Shown: piece by piece, positions 17,945-26,414 of the stretch
Layout: each line of letters starts with the position of its first letter
Numbering within the stretch: the first letter of the stretch is position 1
Assembly: GCF_030864005.1 (NCBI RefSeq)
Contig: NZ_CP132976.1
Span: 2,666,001 to 2,730,000, forward strand
Direction of reading: 5' to 3'
DNA length: 64,000 nucleotides
Source of the DNA: Achromobacter seleniivolatilans
GTDB taxonomy: Bacteria > Pseudomonadota > Gammaproteobacteria > Burkholderiales > Burkholderiaceae_B
Position numbers and translations under genes: made by a program
Notes under the pieces: generated by a model
Told to the model about the DNA's origin: nothing
Databases searched by the model: none
What the model saw: only the letters and a program-made list of their open reading frames with translations

Positions 17945-18377
17945 TTTTTTTTCCTTCGCCGCACCTCTGTGTGAATCGGCAACTGAGATCGACCTCCGCA
18001 ATGCCATTAGCCGCAGCTATTATGGCGCCCTGCTGCACGCTCGAGCTAAGATTGGACCAAAAATCGGTAATGGACATGTGCAGTACGCGAGTGGCACGCA
18101 CGCCCAGGTGATGGGCTGCTATGCGAACGGTCCGACTGATGAGCATAAGAAAATTGCGTACCTCCTCCAAGACTACAAACGTCAACGAGAAGAGGCTGAT
18201 TACGATATCGACGACGCTATAATCTCCCAAAGCGATGTGCAGCAAATGCACAGAGGCTGTCTTAAGCTTACGGGTCGAATCGACACACTGCCAAACATAG
18301 TGGCCGCCGCTCCCCCGGACGCCGCGTCTGGAACGGCACCCGGTTCAGCGCGGCCGAAACTCACCATAATCAAATAG
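17925..18377 (+). CDS. HEPN-like protein
   Basis: A 150-residue protein. Residues 20-110 resemble HEPN (PF05168/UPF0332-type) folds: IDLRNAISRSYYGALLHARA as the first helix with the SRxYYAxxH pattern, and DYKRQREEADYDIDDAI as the conserved R-x-x-ADYD helix. The last 30 residues are a Pro/Ala-rich tail. HEPN proteins are commonly RNases or antitoxin-like partners in defence and toxin-antitoxin units. A classical R-x(4-6)-H catalytic motif is not obvious, so RNase activity is uncertain. It overlaps the upstream TPR-like gene and ends just before the lysis genes. Confidence 0.65.
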   Translation: MAVRPSDFFSFAAPLCESATEIDLRNAISRSYYGALLHARAKIGPKIGNGHVQYASGTHAQVMGCYANGPTDEHKKIAYLLQDYKRQREEADYDIDDAIISQSDVQQMHRGCLKLTGRIDTLPNIVAAAPPDAASGTAPGSARPKLTIIK

Positions 18378-18419
18378 CGGCTCTAGCCTCTCCACCTTCG
18401 CAAATTGGAAAAGGCCCCT

Positions 18420-18935
18420 CTATTTGATCCGAACTTGACACGCCTCCAGCTGCGCTGTCACTCGTTGGATGGCTCCTCGGAGGGCGAAATAATTTGATCG
18501 AGCAGCTGGATCAAGTTCGGCGCGGGCTCCATCACCCACGCGGGCGGGGGCTCCGGCTTTAAGCACTCGACCGCTGGCGGCGGTGCAGGTGGCAGCGACG
18601 TGCAGCCGCTGGCGCACAGCATCAACATCAGCCCGCAGACCATCGTCTTGTACTTGCGCATTGCGCATCCCTCCGTAGGTGGCCCACTCGGCCTTGGCAT
18701 TCCGTTCGTTTACTTGGCCAACTTCGGCCAAGTGCCGCTCAAGGCTCTCGCGGGCCTGACGCTGTGAGGCGGCGACTCGGCCCGACTGATCCGCCTTCAT
18801 TCCGGCGATCTCTGCGCCATATCGCCAGCTCTGCAACGTCCAGGCTGCGCCCCCTGCTATTACTGCGCCGACTGCGAGCGCAGCCGCATACCCCTTCCAT
18901 CCAGCCAGGATGGTCACGGTCGATAACGCGCTCAT
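18420..18935 (-). CDS. Rz-like i-spanin
   Basis: A 171-residue inner-membrane spanin: N-terminal membrane helix (GYAAALAVGAVIAGGAAWTLQ), then a long periplasmic helix (about residues 45-110) and a short C-terminal domain. It works with the embedded Rz1 lipoprotein to disrupt the outer membrane at the end of phage lysis. The ATG at 18935 overlaps the endolysin stop (ATGA). The nested Rz1 frame strongly supports the call. Confidence 0.82.
   Translation of the reverse strand: MSALSTVTILAGWKGYAAALAVGAVIAGGAAWTLQSWRYGAEIAGMKADQSGRVAASQRQARESLERHLAEVGQVNERNAKAEWATYGGMRNAQVQDDGLRADVDAVRQRLHVAATCTAASGRVLKAGAPARVGDGARAELDPAARSNYFALRGAIQRVTAQLEACQVRIK
18458..18661 (-). CDS. Rz1-like o-spanin lipoprotein (nested in Rz)
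   Basis: A 67-residue lipoprotein encoded entirely within Rz in another frame. The signal sequence ends in a lipobox (LCASGC), and the mature part is proline-rich (PPAPPPAVECLKPEPPPAW), as usual for Rz1. I chose the ATG at 18661 because it gives a short basic lead (MRKYK) before the hydrophobic core; an upstream in-frame ATG adds an unneeded 13 residues. Confidence 0.82.
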   Translation of the reverse strand: MRKYKTMVCGLMLMLCASGCTSLPPAPPPAVECLKPEPPPAWVMEPAPNLIQLLDQIISPSEEPSNE

Positions 18936-19408
18936 GGATTCACCTCGGCTACTGCCTGCACATACACGGCTGACCAAGTCTGCGGGTGCGGCTTACCAGG
19001 CCGCCAAGTGCGCGTGTATAGAATCCAGGCGCCCTGCGCATCACCCGCGGACGGCAAGCGTCCCGCATCCGTCCACAGCAGCAAGCGGGCGAATGCCGCA
19101 GCCAGCACATCGTCTGTTTCAAGCGCCGGATACACAGCTGCGGTGACTGGTTCAACCCCACGCGCAGCACATACTGCATTTGCAAAGTCGCGGCTTGCTG
19201 AGTGCGTCAACACCCCGCGCACGCCGCCGCTCTGCTCAAATTGCCAAAAACCGCGCGCTGGGCCGCCTACTTGTCGACGATGCAGAAATCGACTTTCTTG
19301 CAATCCAATAGCCAGCAGCATGATCCGCGCAGAAGCCGTGTCCATTTTGGCCGGTAGCAGCGCCAGTGCGGGGTTGATGCCCCCCGCAATAATCTCTTTC
19401 AGAGTCAT
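18932..19408 (-). CDS. Phage endolysin candidate (lysozyme/transglycosylase-like)
   Basis: A 158-residue protein with a GLQESRF motif (E at about 38), then GGPARGFWQFEQSGG, the pattern of lysozyme or lytic-transglycosylase folds with a catalytic Glu and a G-x-x-Q substrate loop. It has no signal peptide, so it depends on a holin. It lies between holin-like genes and Rz/Rz1, the standard lysis cassette order, with ATGA overlaps on both sides. The enzyme class (muramidase or transglycosylase) cannot be decided by eye. Confidence 0.78.
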   Translation of the reverse strand: MTLKEIIAGGINPALALLPAKMDTASARIMLLAIGLQESRFLHRRQVGGPARGFWQFEQSGGVRGVLTHSASRDFANAVCAARGVEPVTAAVYPALETDDVLAAAFARLLLWTDAGRLPSAGDAQGAWILYTRTWRPGKPHPQTWSAVYVQAVAEVNP

Positions 19409-19704
19409 GAATTGATCCTCACAATGCACGCCACATTCCCCTGGGCGCGACAAACCAGCACGGCGATCAGCACCGCCACCACTGCCTGCCAGACCGTCAC
19501 GGGCTCATGCCTCACCAGAACGTCCAGGGCTTGGCCCCCAGTGCCCACGATGAGCAGGTAGGCCAACCAAGACATACCCAACCGGAACCGCGCACCATTC
19601 CGGCGATACAGCAGCAGCCGGACCGCCGACGCGAAATTCGCCACCACAAACAAAAGGGCCACCAGATGCTGGTGGCCCATGCTGATCATTTCGGCAGGTT
19701 GCAT
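19405..19704 (-). CDS. Small membrane protein, holin or antiholin candidate
   Basis: A 99-residue protein with three hydrophobic segments (HQHLVALLFVVANFASAVRLLL; MSWLAYLLIVGTGGQALDVL; VWQAVVAVLIAVLVCRAQ), matching small three-helix phage holins. It sits directly upstream of the endolysin with a 4-bp overlap. The ATG at 19704 follows the previous TGA with one base between. Confidence 0.7.
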   Translation of the reverse strand: MQPAEMISMGHQHLVALLFVVANFASAVRLLLYRRNGARFRLGMSWLAYLLIVGTGGQALDVLVRHEPVTVWQAVVAVLIAVLVCRAQGNVACIVRINS

Positions 19705-19705
19705 A

Positions 19706-20053
19706 TCAGCCACCTTTTTTGAAGACTGCGGCAAAATCGAACGTCTTGATGCGTTCGATTGCCGCTAAAGCGATGGTCACGACCAGCGCTGCAGCACCGA
19801 ACGCCGCAATGGCGGTTTCCTTGATCGGCGTCAGCGCCACCACATCGGGCGCCGCCAGGTAGCCAATCACAAAAGAAATCGCCCAGTAGATGGCGCGCGA
19901 CAGCAAGCCGCCCTCCTTGCGCGACACCACAAAGAGCGATGCGCCAGCGAATGCCCCGATGAGCGCGTTTCCATCGATCCCCGGCAACAAGCCGGCGATT
20001 GCTACACCTGCGGCCGCCGCCGCAACGACCCCCGTGCTTGTGGGTTCTGCCAT
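19706..20053 (-). CDS. Putative holin
   Basis: A 115-residue hydrophobic protein with three or four membrane helices (GVVAAAAAGVAIAGLLPG, LIGAFAGASLFVVSRK, IYWAISFVIGYLAA, ETAIAAFGAAALVVTIALAAI) and a short charged C terminus, typical of phage holins of Gram-negative siphoviruses. It is the first gene of the lysis cassette, just after a terminator that ends the tail operon. The ATG at 20053 is used because longer frames contain a non-membrane Arg-rich head. Confidence 0.75.
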   Translation of the reverse strand: MAEPTSTGVVAAAAAGVAIAGLLPGIDGNALIGAFAGASLFVVSRKEGGLLSRAIYWAISFVIGYLAAPDVVALTPIKETAIAAFGAAALVVTIALAAIERIKTFDFAAVFKKGG

Positions 20054-20077
20054 AAATCCGTACTCCACGTGTAGACG

Positions 20078-20101
20078 AAAAAAAGCCCGCCGAAGCGGGT
20101 G
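20078..20101 (-). terminator. Terminator after tail operon
   Basis: A GC hairpin (CCCGC-CGAA-GCGGG core) followed on the minus strand by a run of seven T. It lies between the last tail gene and the holin gene, so lysis genes need read-through or their own promoter. Confidence 0.8.
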
Positions 20102-20102
20102 G

Positions 20103-20528
20103 TTAGGCTGCGTCGAAAGGCTCTCGCGCCAAAAGCTCCTGCCGGCGACTCGCCTCCAACAAGTCCTTGCTGATATACAGATCAATGCCCGTCGCGACCG
20201 CAGGATCTTCTATGTCGATAAACTGCGCGCTAAGAAATTCGTCATAGACGAGACCAACCTGCATATCAGTGCCGCTCGCCGCACGAATCGCCATCTGCTC
20301 ATCGAGGGTAAAGCGCTGTCGGAATTCGCGGACGCTAAATACACTGCGCATCTGGACGGGAAAGGGCTCAGGCGCCATGGGCGCCACGAGCTTCTCACCA
20401 TCCCACGCCCATCCGATCCCACCCACATCACCGTCGATGACCACCTGACCTTCACCCACGGGGAAATTGAGGTCATCAGCTTCAATCGTGTTGATCACCA
20501 CTCCATCACTAACGATATGCACCCGCAT
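20103..20528 (-). CDS. Tail-associated protein downstream of fibre gene
   Basis: A 141-residue soluble protein with no membrane helix. The N-terminal half (VHIVSDGVVINTIEADDL, GWAWDGEKLV) resembles small proteins found after tail-fibre genes in siphoviruses (fibre chaperone or decoration type); the C-terminal half (FSVREFRQRFTLDEQMAI) resembles capping segments of tail tip proteins. Its ATG shares one base with the TAA of the fibre gene. Function is inferred from place only. Confidence 0.6.
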   Translation of the reverse strand: MRVHIVSDGVVINTIEADDLNFPVGEGQVVIDGDVGGIGWAWDGEKLVAPMAPEPFPVQMRSVFSVREFRQRFTLDEQMAIRAASGTDMQVGLVYDEFLSAQFIDIEDPAVATGIDLYISKDLLEASRRQELLAREPFDAA

Positions 20529-21340
20529 TACATCCTCCCGTATTCTTTGACGACGCATTGACCTTGCGCGCCGCTGGCTGAAACTGGAACGCCTACACCG
20601 CCGGCCCCAATCACGACCGCAGCAGAAGCTGGGGCACTGGCTACGAATTTATATGCGTACCCGCCCGATCCTCCACCAATGGACCTGTTGGGAACTGTTG
20701 CAGGAACAATTGTTCGAGCGCCGCCGCCACCAGGAATTTGCGCCGACAGGTCTTTGTTTGCACTGCCCGCACCGCCCCTAGGGGCGCTGCCACCAGCCCC
20801 GCTGTATTCCGTCCCAGTTGCTGCAGAAATAAAATCGCTACCGTGGCCACCTTTTATATTAACGTCTCCACCGGTGGCGTTCCCGCCTTGTCCCGTTGTT
20901 GCCCCGATGGAGCCAGTAGAGGCACCGAAGTTGCCACCACCCGCGACCAAGCTGGTGGCGCCGGCGACAAAGCTGGAGTCCCCGCCGTTTGTCCCGCCAA
21001 TCCCCGAACCTCCACCGCCCCAGATTTCCACTTCTACTGATTCGGTTCCTGCGCCGCGGGTCCACGTGCCACTTGTGGTCAATACCACGGTGCGCAGCAG
21101 CGAAGATTGACGAGTGGGCAGAAGCGGGCCAACCACGAACCAAGCGGTATTGGCTGCGTTCCGACGCTTAAGCAGCATCGTCGATGTGTCCGCCCAACGG
21201 CTGAATGGCCATGCGCTCGCCGCCGGATCAATGTCTCCGGAAAAGTCCGTGGCGATGGTCTGCAGCGCTTCGTTAATTGCCGGCAACACAGCCACTCCCG
21301 GCTGAGGCGGCGTTGTCGATATCTGAGGTTTCCCTTGCAT
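20528..21340 (-). CDS. Glycine-rich tail fibre/tip protein
   Basis: A 270-residue protein. An N-terminal part (to about 90) probably attaches to the tail tip, and a long Gly-rich region follows (IWGGGGSGIGGTNGGDSS and similar up to about 235), like polyglycine adhesin tips of phage fibres that bind host surface receptors. It follows gpJ with a TGATATG junction. It is the most likely host-range determinant besides gpJ. Confidence 0.72.
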   Translation of the reverse strand: MQGKPQISTTPPQPGVAVLPAINEALQTIATDFSGDIDPAASAWPFSRWADTSTMLLKRRNAANTAWFVVGPLLPTRQSSLLRTVVLTTSGTWTRGAGTESVEVEIWGGGGSGIGGTNGGDSSFVAGATSLVAGGGNFGASTGSIGATTGQGGNATGGDVNIKGGHGSDFISAATGTEYSGAGGSAPRGGAGSANKDLSAQIPGGGGARTIVPATVPNRSIGGGSGGYAYKFVASAPASAAVVIGAGGVGVPVSASGAQGQCVVKEYGRM

Positions 21341-21341
21341 A

Positions 21342-24300
21342 TCAGTACCCTTGAGCAATCCAGTTAATCTTGCGCTCCACTGCCGTGGAGCCGTTAAAAA
21401 TCCTAATATCGAAACCTTCCTCGTCAGCTGTGGCGGCGGACACAACAGCGCGGTCGCCGTTCTGACTATCGAGGATCGTTACCTGCAAGTTCGGCTTGGC
21501 ATGGAACTCCTTGGGGAACGTCACTCGCATGCCGGCGGCCACGACCGCCAGCGCCTCCGCGCGCTGCACAAGATCCGGCACATCGACAGTCCAGACGAAC
21601 CGCGAAACGAAGGGAATGATTCGCGGGTTCGACGTGGCCAGATAAAGGCGCACATCGAAATATCTGGCGTTGATCAAGCCGGGCACAAAGTCCACCCAGT
21701 CGGACCACTCTCCCGCCGCCTGGGCATGGCGTATTTGTGGCCGCACCGTTATGGCTTGCCTGGCCGAGCCGTTGAGCAAATCCTCGGCCGATAGCCAATC
21801 CTCGATCGCAAGCAGATCGTCGTCCTGGCTGATGGCAGAAAACTCAATATCGAAATCCATCCGAACTGGCGACACATACCCAATATCGACCTGGTCGCCG
21901 ATGGCATTGGTGTAGATTCCATCCGACGCCGCCCCCCCCATCCAGAGCAGGTCCGGCTCGGCCAACAGATCCGGGCTGGCCAATAGATCGCCCAGCGCAG
22001 CCAGTGACAGCTGGCTCGCATACACGAACGCACCACCGGATACAGTACCGGTCCAATCCGGCGCTTCGTTTTGCTCCAACAGTACGTTTCGGACCAATAC
22101 CGCGCCAGCAATCACAATGCCGGCCGCAGGCCCGTAAACGACCGTGCCATTCGACAACTTGAATCGTGCCGCGACCCAGTAGCTGCCATTTCCCACCGCC
22201 AGCATCTCCAAGGCGGCCGTGGTCCCAATCGTGCGAGAGTTCGCCCAGCTCTCGCCCACACGCACCTCGTAGGCCGGTTCCCGCACGTCGACGACCATTC
22301 GCCAGCTCAGCACGGTTAGACCGTCTCGAAACACCGTGGTAAGTCCCTCCACCGCTGCGAGCGGCGCGCTCAGGCCCTCCACCTGATAGGTCAAGATCTT
22401 GGGCGTTCCGCCCCCTGTTGACGCCTTCGGCGTTACCCTGGCAACGATCTGATCTCCTGTTTGAACAATCAGCTCGATCGAACGACCCTCTACGGTCTGT
22501 GAAATCCGAGGCGCTCCGTTGACGGAAATCGTCACTAGGGCCGGCATATCCCGAGACAACACCCACGATAGGCTGACGCGGATCTGGTCGCTGCTGACGT
22601 TGGCGATGGATTCCGCTGCGGTAAGGGAGAAGACCATGCCAACAAGCAGCCCGCCATCGCGCGGCGGCGTATACAGATACGGATTCGCTTCACACGCGTA
22701 GTACTCCGGGTCATCATCTACCGCCTCAAACCTCAATCCATCACCCGCTGGGGTGATGCCGGACACCTTAAACCGGCGCCCAGGAGTTGCTATCGGGTCG
22801 AATTGCCACGCCCAATCGAACGGTGAGCACTTCTCGTAACCCGCATCCCCCGGCATTGGAAATCCATCCAGGTCCGTCACGATCAACAGCTCGTTTACGT
22901 CGCCAACGGCTGACGATACCGATACCGTCTTCATATTGCCGTCAGGATCTCGCAGCAGTGCGACACCTGTCCCGTTGCTCGGTACGCTGTTCTGCAATTT
23001 GATCGTGACGCCGGCGCTGCCTGGCATCATTCGGCCCGAGTAACCCCACACGGTCAGATCGTGGGAAAACGACACCACGTCGCCTCGTGTGCAAACCAGA
23101 CCTTCGATATCGGTTTCCCAGGTGATTTTCCTTCGACGCCAAACTTGACTTGCCGCAATAAGATTTGCTTCCCGGCCGGCCATATCCCGGCTCACACAAC
23201 CGTCCAAGTCGAGTTGCATTGGATTGTTCGTCGCGATCGCTCCTGGCACCTTCGCTCGAACCTCATCCATGACCCAGCCGGCATCTTTGTTGATAAAGTT
23301 CGCGACGATCTCATCAACCGTACCCTCGTTGACGTAAGCCACTTTAAAAGAGCCTGAGCGTACGTTAAGCGGGCCGAACATCGCAGTGGCAGGCACGTTC
23401 TCGGCATCCCACATAACACCAAGCTTCCCCGTCTGGTATGTGATGGAAGCTCTGCCTGCTCGTGCAATTATCTGAAGCACAGCAGCTGCGCTCATTTTTT
23501 GATCAAGCACGTAGTCGAACGTCAACTTCTTCTGATCACACCACAGAGCCCAGGACTTGATCCCTTCGATATCAATCTGGGCGTCACTCAATCCACCGCC
23601 GTATATACGATGCCCTGCACTGTCCAACTTGCCGCGGGCAAACCACAGAAACCACCAGGCGGGGTTCGATGTCGGCTGGTAGTTCCATGCACTTCCATTC
23701 CACACCACGCACCAAGCGCGCACGACGGCGTTTAGTTCGTCAATCGCGCCATTTAACTGGCCGGATGCCATGATTCGGACTGCTACCCGGCATTGACCGG
23801 AGTAATCCGCCCTGTCGTTCTGAAAGGCCAAAATCTGGCTGATAGCGGTCTCGTTTGATTCCCTGGTGTCATTGATGTCTGGTGTGACTTTCATGACTCG
23901 AATTTCGTATTGCCCCGCCGGCACACCAAAGCTAACGCCAATGCGGGTCGGCTCCTGACGCCATCCGGTAATTCGTACGCCCAGAGCGCTGGGGGTCAGT
24001 AGGGGATCGGGGGCTATTCCCTGCCACGGCTGACCTAGACTGTTTGGATGCGGGCGCCATTGCCACTGGCCGGTTCGAACGAAACCAGTTGCGGGATCTA
24101 GTCTGGTAAACACCTCGTTCGGTGTGTGCTCACTTGGGTTCGTGCTTCCAAACTCGATCTGAATTTGATCTGGAAAGGCGATTGCCGCCCAGTAGTGAGT
24201 CGCGTACACGACGCCGATGGTCCCGAACTCAGACCAGGCACTCGTGCCGACTGCCCGGTACTGAATTCGAATATCAACAGAACGCCCCGCGATGGTCCCA

Positions 24301-25214
24301 TCATCGTTGACGCGGAACAACCGCGACGCCGCTTCAACCGTAATACCTGTCACGTCTTGGCCAGTCGTGCGAGTCTGCCATCCATCAGTCGAATTGAGCG
24401 GAAACCCCTGGATGGTGTCCACGTTGCCAGGAAACATGGACAATTTCCCATCAAGTCCAGAAACCTGTATCTGAACACCCTGATAGTTCGAGATGGGCGT
24501 ATTGCCGATCTTGATTTCATCGATGTTCAGCGTCACGCCTTGCAGACCAAAATGAAACGTCTGATTGAGGAATTGGTTCTGGCCCTGCAGCATCGTGTAT
24601 GGCGTGCCGGCCAAATCCGGAACCACCTTGTGTTGTCCGAACACCAAGATCATGGTCTCCCATGGTCGAGCGCGGTTGCGTCCGCCTTGGATCGAATACG
24701 TGGGGCTGCTTTCGTACTTTTGGCCGGTGCCGAGTTTCGCAGCGGTCGGCGTAAGGGGAGGCAGCAGAGCATTTACCAGCAGGCTGCCGCCGAGCATCAC
24801 ACCTGCAGAGATAAGCGCACCGCCAATAGTGCCAAACCCGGCCCCCCATGCCGCGGGCGCCAAGTAGGGCGCAAAGATGGACACCACCACAACTGCGATC
24901 ATCGCCACAGTACGCAGCACCTTGCCGCCACCACCACCGCCCTCGCCCTTCGTGCGAATAACCACCTGGTCTCCAATTCGCGGGATCAGCCGCTTCCAGA
25001 GGTCGAGAGGCACTGGATATCCGTTATGCCAAACGTTTACAACGCGCGACGGTAGTGTCACTCCTACCCTCTCGCAATACGCCCCCAGGGTTTCGCCGGG
25101 CAAGAATGCGGAGTTGAACGCTTCACGTCCTTCAGAAGCAACGAAAGGATTGCGCACCACCAATAGAGACGGGGTCACAGGACGCTCCAGATCGGCTTTC
25201 TCTACGATTTCCAC
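21342..25214 (-). CDS. Tail tip protein J (host specificity)
   Basis: A 1290-residue central tail-tip protein of lambda gpJ/TipJ type. The N terminus carries a conserved tip domain, then a hydrophobic Gly-rich segment (about 92-150, TVAMIAVVVVSIFAPYLAP) and the baseplate-hub core (GGRNRARPWETMILVFGQHKVVPDLAGTPY, about 180-210). Fibronectin-like repeats occupy the C-terminal half. It makes the first irreversible host contact and leads DNA ejection. Its start overlaps the gpK-like gene by 13 bp. Full length, no breaks seen. Confidence 0.92.
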   Translation of the reverse strand: MEIVEKADLERPVTPSLLVVRNPFVASEGREAFNSAFLPGETLGAYCERVGVTLPSRVVNVWHNGYPVPLDLWKRLIPRIGDQVVIRTKGEGGGGGGKVLRTVAMIAVVVVSIFAPYLAPAAWGAGFGTIGGALISAGVMLGGSLLVNALLPPLTPTAAKLGTGQKYESSPTYSIQGGRNRARPWETMILVFGQHKVVPDLAGTPYTMLQGQNQFLNQTFHFGLQGVTLNIDEIKIGNTPISNYQGVQIQVSGLDGKLSMFPGNVDTIQGFPLNSTDGWQTRTTGQDVTGITVEAASRLFRVNDDGTIAGRSVDIRIQYRAVGTSAWSEFGTIGVVYATHYWAAIAFPDQIQIEFGSTNPSEHTPNEVFTRLDPATGFVRTGQWQWRPHPNSLGQPWQGIAPDPLLTPSALGVRITGWRQEPTRIGVSFGVPAGQYEIRVMKVTPDINDTRESNETAISQILAFQNDRADYSGQCRVAVRIMASGQLNGAIDELNAVVRAWCVVWNGSAWNYQPTSNPAWWFLWFARGKLDSAGHRIYGGGLSDAQIDIEGIKSWALWCDQKKLTFDYVLDQKMSAAAVLQIIARAGRASITYQTGKLGVMWDAENVPATAMFGPLNVRSGSFKVAYVNEGTVDEIVANFINKDAGWVMDEVRAKVPGAIATNNPMQLDLDGCVSRDMAGREANLIAASQVWRRRKITWETDIEGLVCTRGDVVSFSHDLTVWGYSGRMMPGSAGVTIKLQNSVPSNGTGVALLRDPDGNMKTVSVSSAVGDVNELLIVTDLDGFPMPGDAGYEKCSPFDWAWQFDPIATPGRRFKVSGITPAGDGLRFEAVDDDPEYYACEANPYLYTPPRDGGLLVGMVFSLTAAESIANVSSDQIRVSLSWVLSRDMPALVTISVNGAPRISQTVEGRSIELIVQTGDQIVARVTPKASTGGGTPKILTYQVEGLSAPLAAVEGLTTVFRDGLTVLSWRMVVDVREPAYEVRVGESWANSRTIGTTAALEMLAVGNGSYWVAARFKLSNGTVVYGPAAGIVIAGAVLVRNVLLEQNEAPDWTGTVSGGAFVYASQLSLAALGDLLASPDLLAEPDLLWMGGAASDGIYTNAIGDQVDIGYVSPVRMDFDIEFSAISQDDDLLAIEDWLSAEDLLNGSARQAITVRPQIRHAQAAGEWSDWVDFVPGLINARYFDVRLYLATSNPRIIPFVSRFVWTVDVPDLVQRAEALAVVAAGMRVTFPKEFHAKPNLQVTILDSQNGDRAVVSAATADEEGFDIRIFNGSTAVERKINWIAQGY

Positions 25215-25588
25215 TGGTAGAACCCCTCAACTTTGTAGTCAACCATCGTCATGGAGCGCAGGCGCTGCCGGATGACAGCACCGAAAGTCTTGTCAGCGTG
25301 CATCACCCACCACTCTCCACCCAGTCGACACATCACACCGATGTGGAAAAGGTCTCCACGGGAAACTAGTAGAACGGGGTGCCCTTCCAGCGGCATTTCG
25401 ATGCGCAGGGCGAAATCAGCCTTCACCCGCGCGATCTGCGCAGCTTGCGCACGCAGGGTTTCTTCGTGCGTGCCCGGAAGATCAGGGTGAAGCCCCAAGA
25501 CTTCACGAGCGATCAGCGCGGCGAACGCCCCACAATCCCCTGTTTTCGGCACGTACGGCCGATTCAGATATTGGTCAGACCAGTGCAT
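25202..25588 (-). CDS. Tail assembly peptidase, NlpC/P60 (gpK-like)
   Basis: A 128-residue NlpC/P60-like cysteine peptidase. The likely nucleophile is Cys in TGDCGAFAALIARE (about residue 19) and the His is in DLFHIGVMCR (about 82), with a WWVMHA segment after it. In lambda the equivalent K protein acts in tail-tip assembly and may cut peptidoglycan during entry. It sits between the DUF1833 gene and gpJ, as in lambda-like tails. Confidence 0.85.
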   Translation of the reverse strand: MHWSDQYLNRPYVPKTGDCGAFAALIAREVLGLHPDLPGTHEETLRAQAAQIARVKADFALRIEMPLEGHPVLLVSRGDLFHIGVMCRLGGEWWVMHADKTFGAVIRQRLRSMTMVDYKVEGFYQWKS

Positions 25589-26064
25589 CAGAAGATCCCG
25601 GGCGTCGTCGTTGGGTCAAACCGCGTCGTCACTGCTGACTGCATAAGCGTGTTCTTAAAACCAAGATCACCGCTTACCCGAAAGTTGGTGATAAACAGGC
25701 CAGTCAGATCCATCGTCATATCAAATTCCAAGTTGGACGGGTTTGAACGAAGAACCATGATTAGCCGACATTTGACTCCGGCCCCGCCCTGGCTAACTTC
25801 GAGCCACTGAGTAAGCTCGCGACCAATGTTGTCGACCGACAGCTTTGCTGCAGGCACCTGCTCATCCTGGTCATCCGGCAGGGAGAGATCGAATCGGCAG
25901 GCCGCGTACACGTTGCCCTCGACCACCATTTCTGTGGTGTCGTTCGCAAAACGCGCCGGAATTGCCAAACCTGGATGCGTTATCTCGATGAGCTCGATCA
26001 GCGTCTCTTCAGCGCTGGTGGCGTTCACATTGCGCTTCGCCTGTGTAGATAGGTTGCGCCCCAT
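25588..26064 (-). CDS. DUF1833 phage tail-tip protein
   Basis: A 158-residue protein with the DUF1833 pattern: IELIEITHPGLAIPARFANDT, then ACRFDLSLPDD and an LTQWLE helix. Such proteins sit at the position of lambda gpL-type tail-tip components and are thought to be structural hub parts. The ATG at 26064 follows the previous TGA with one base between. Confidence 0.8.
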   Translation of the reverse strand: MGRNLSTQAKRNVNATSAEETLIELIEITHPGLAIPARFANDTTEMVVEGNVYAACRFDLSLPDDQDEQVPAAKLSVDNIGRELTQWLEVSQGGAGVKCRLIMVLRSNPSNLEFDMTMDLTGLFITNFRVSGDLGFKNTLMQSAVTTRFDPTTTPGIF

Positions 26065-26065
26065 A

Positions 26066-26413
26066 TCAGCCCACCGTTTCCATTTGAGCCGTTGCCCGCC
26101 ATACCCTGCCAGGGCTAGACCAGGAAACCTTCCCTGACACGAACCGTGCTTGTTTGAGTACCGCGTCAAGCGGGTCAGTCCAGTCGAACCACCCCGCGCC
26201 ACCGTTCAAGTCAGACCTTATCCATGCGTCGAATGCGTTTTTCTGCTCGACACTCGAAACATGGATAGTCACGTCACGAGTGACGATGGGCGTAGTCCAA
26301 CGCGGGCGCTGCTTCGCAATGCCGCCGTCCATGTCAGTTCGCAACACGCCGTAGTCGGCATCTTCTTTAAACCCCGCCAGAAGCACTTTTGCGTAGCTCG
26401 GAAATACCGCCAT
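26066..26413 (-). CDS. Minor tail protein
   Basis: A 115-residue protein with a PRWTTPIVTRDVTIHVSS strand pattern and FDAWIRSDLNGGAGWFDWTDP, seen in small proteins between tape measure and DUF1833 genes of siphoviruses (gpM-like position). It probably helps build the distal tail tip. An uninterrupted run of C separates it from the tape-measure stop. Confidence 0.72.
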   Translation of the reverse strand: MAVFPSYAKVLLAGFKEDADYGVLRTDMDGGIAKQRPRWTTPIVTRDVTIHVSSVEQKNAFDAWIRSDLNGGAGWFDWTDPLDAVLKQARFVSGKVSWSSPGRVWRATAQMETVG

Positions 26414-26414
26414 A

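Noticed and set aside
20679..21110. Rightward Pro-rich frame opposite the Gly-rich fibre gene
   Set aside because: It is the complement of Gly codons; a typical shadow of a glycine-rich gene.
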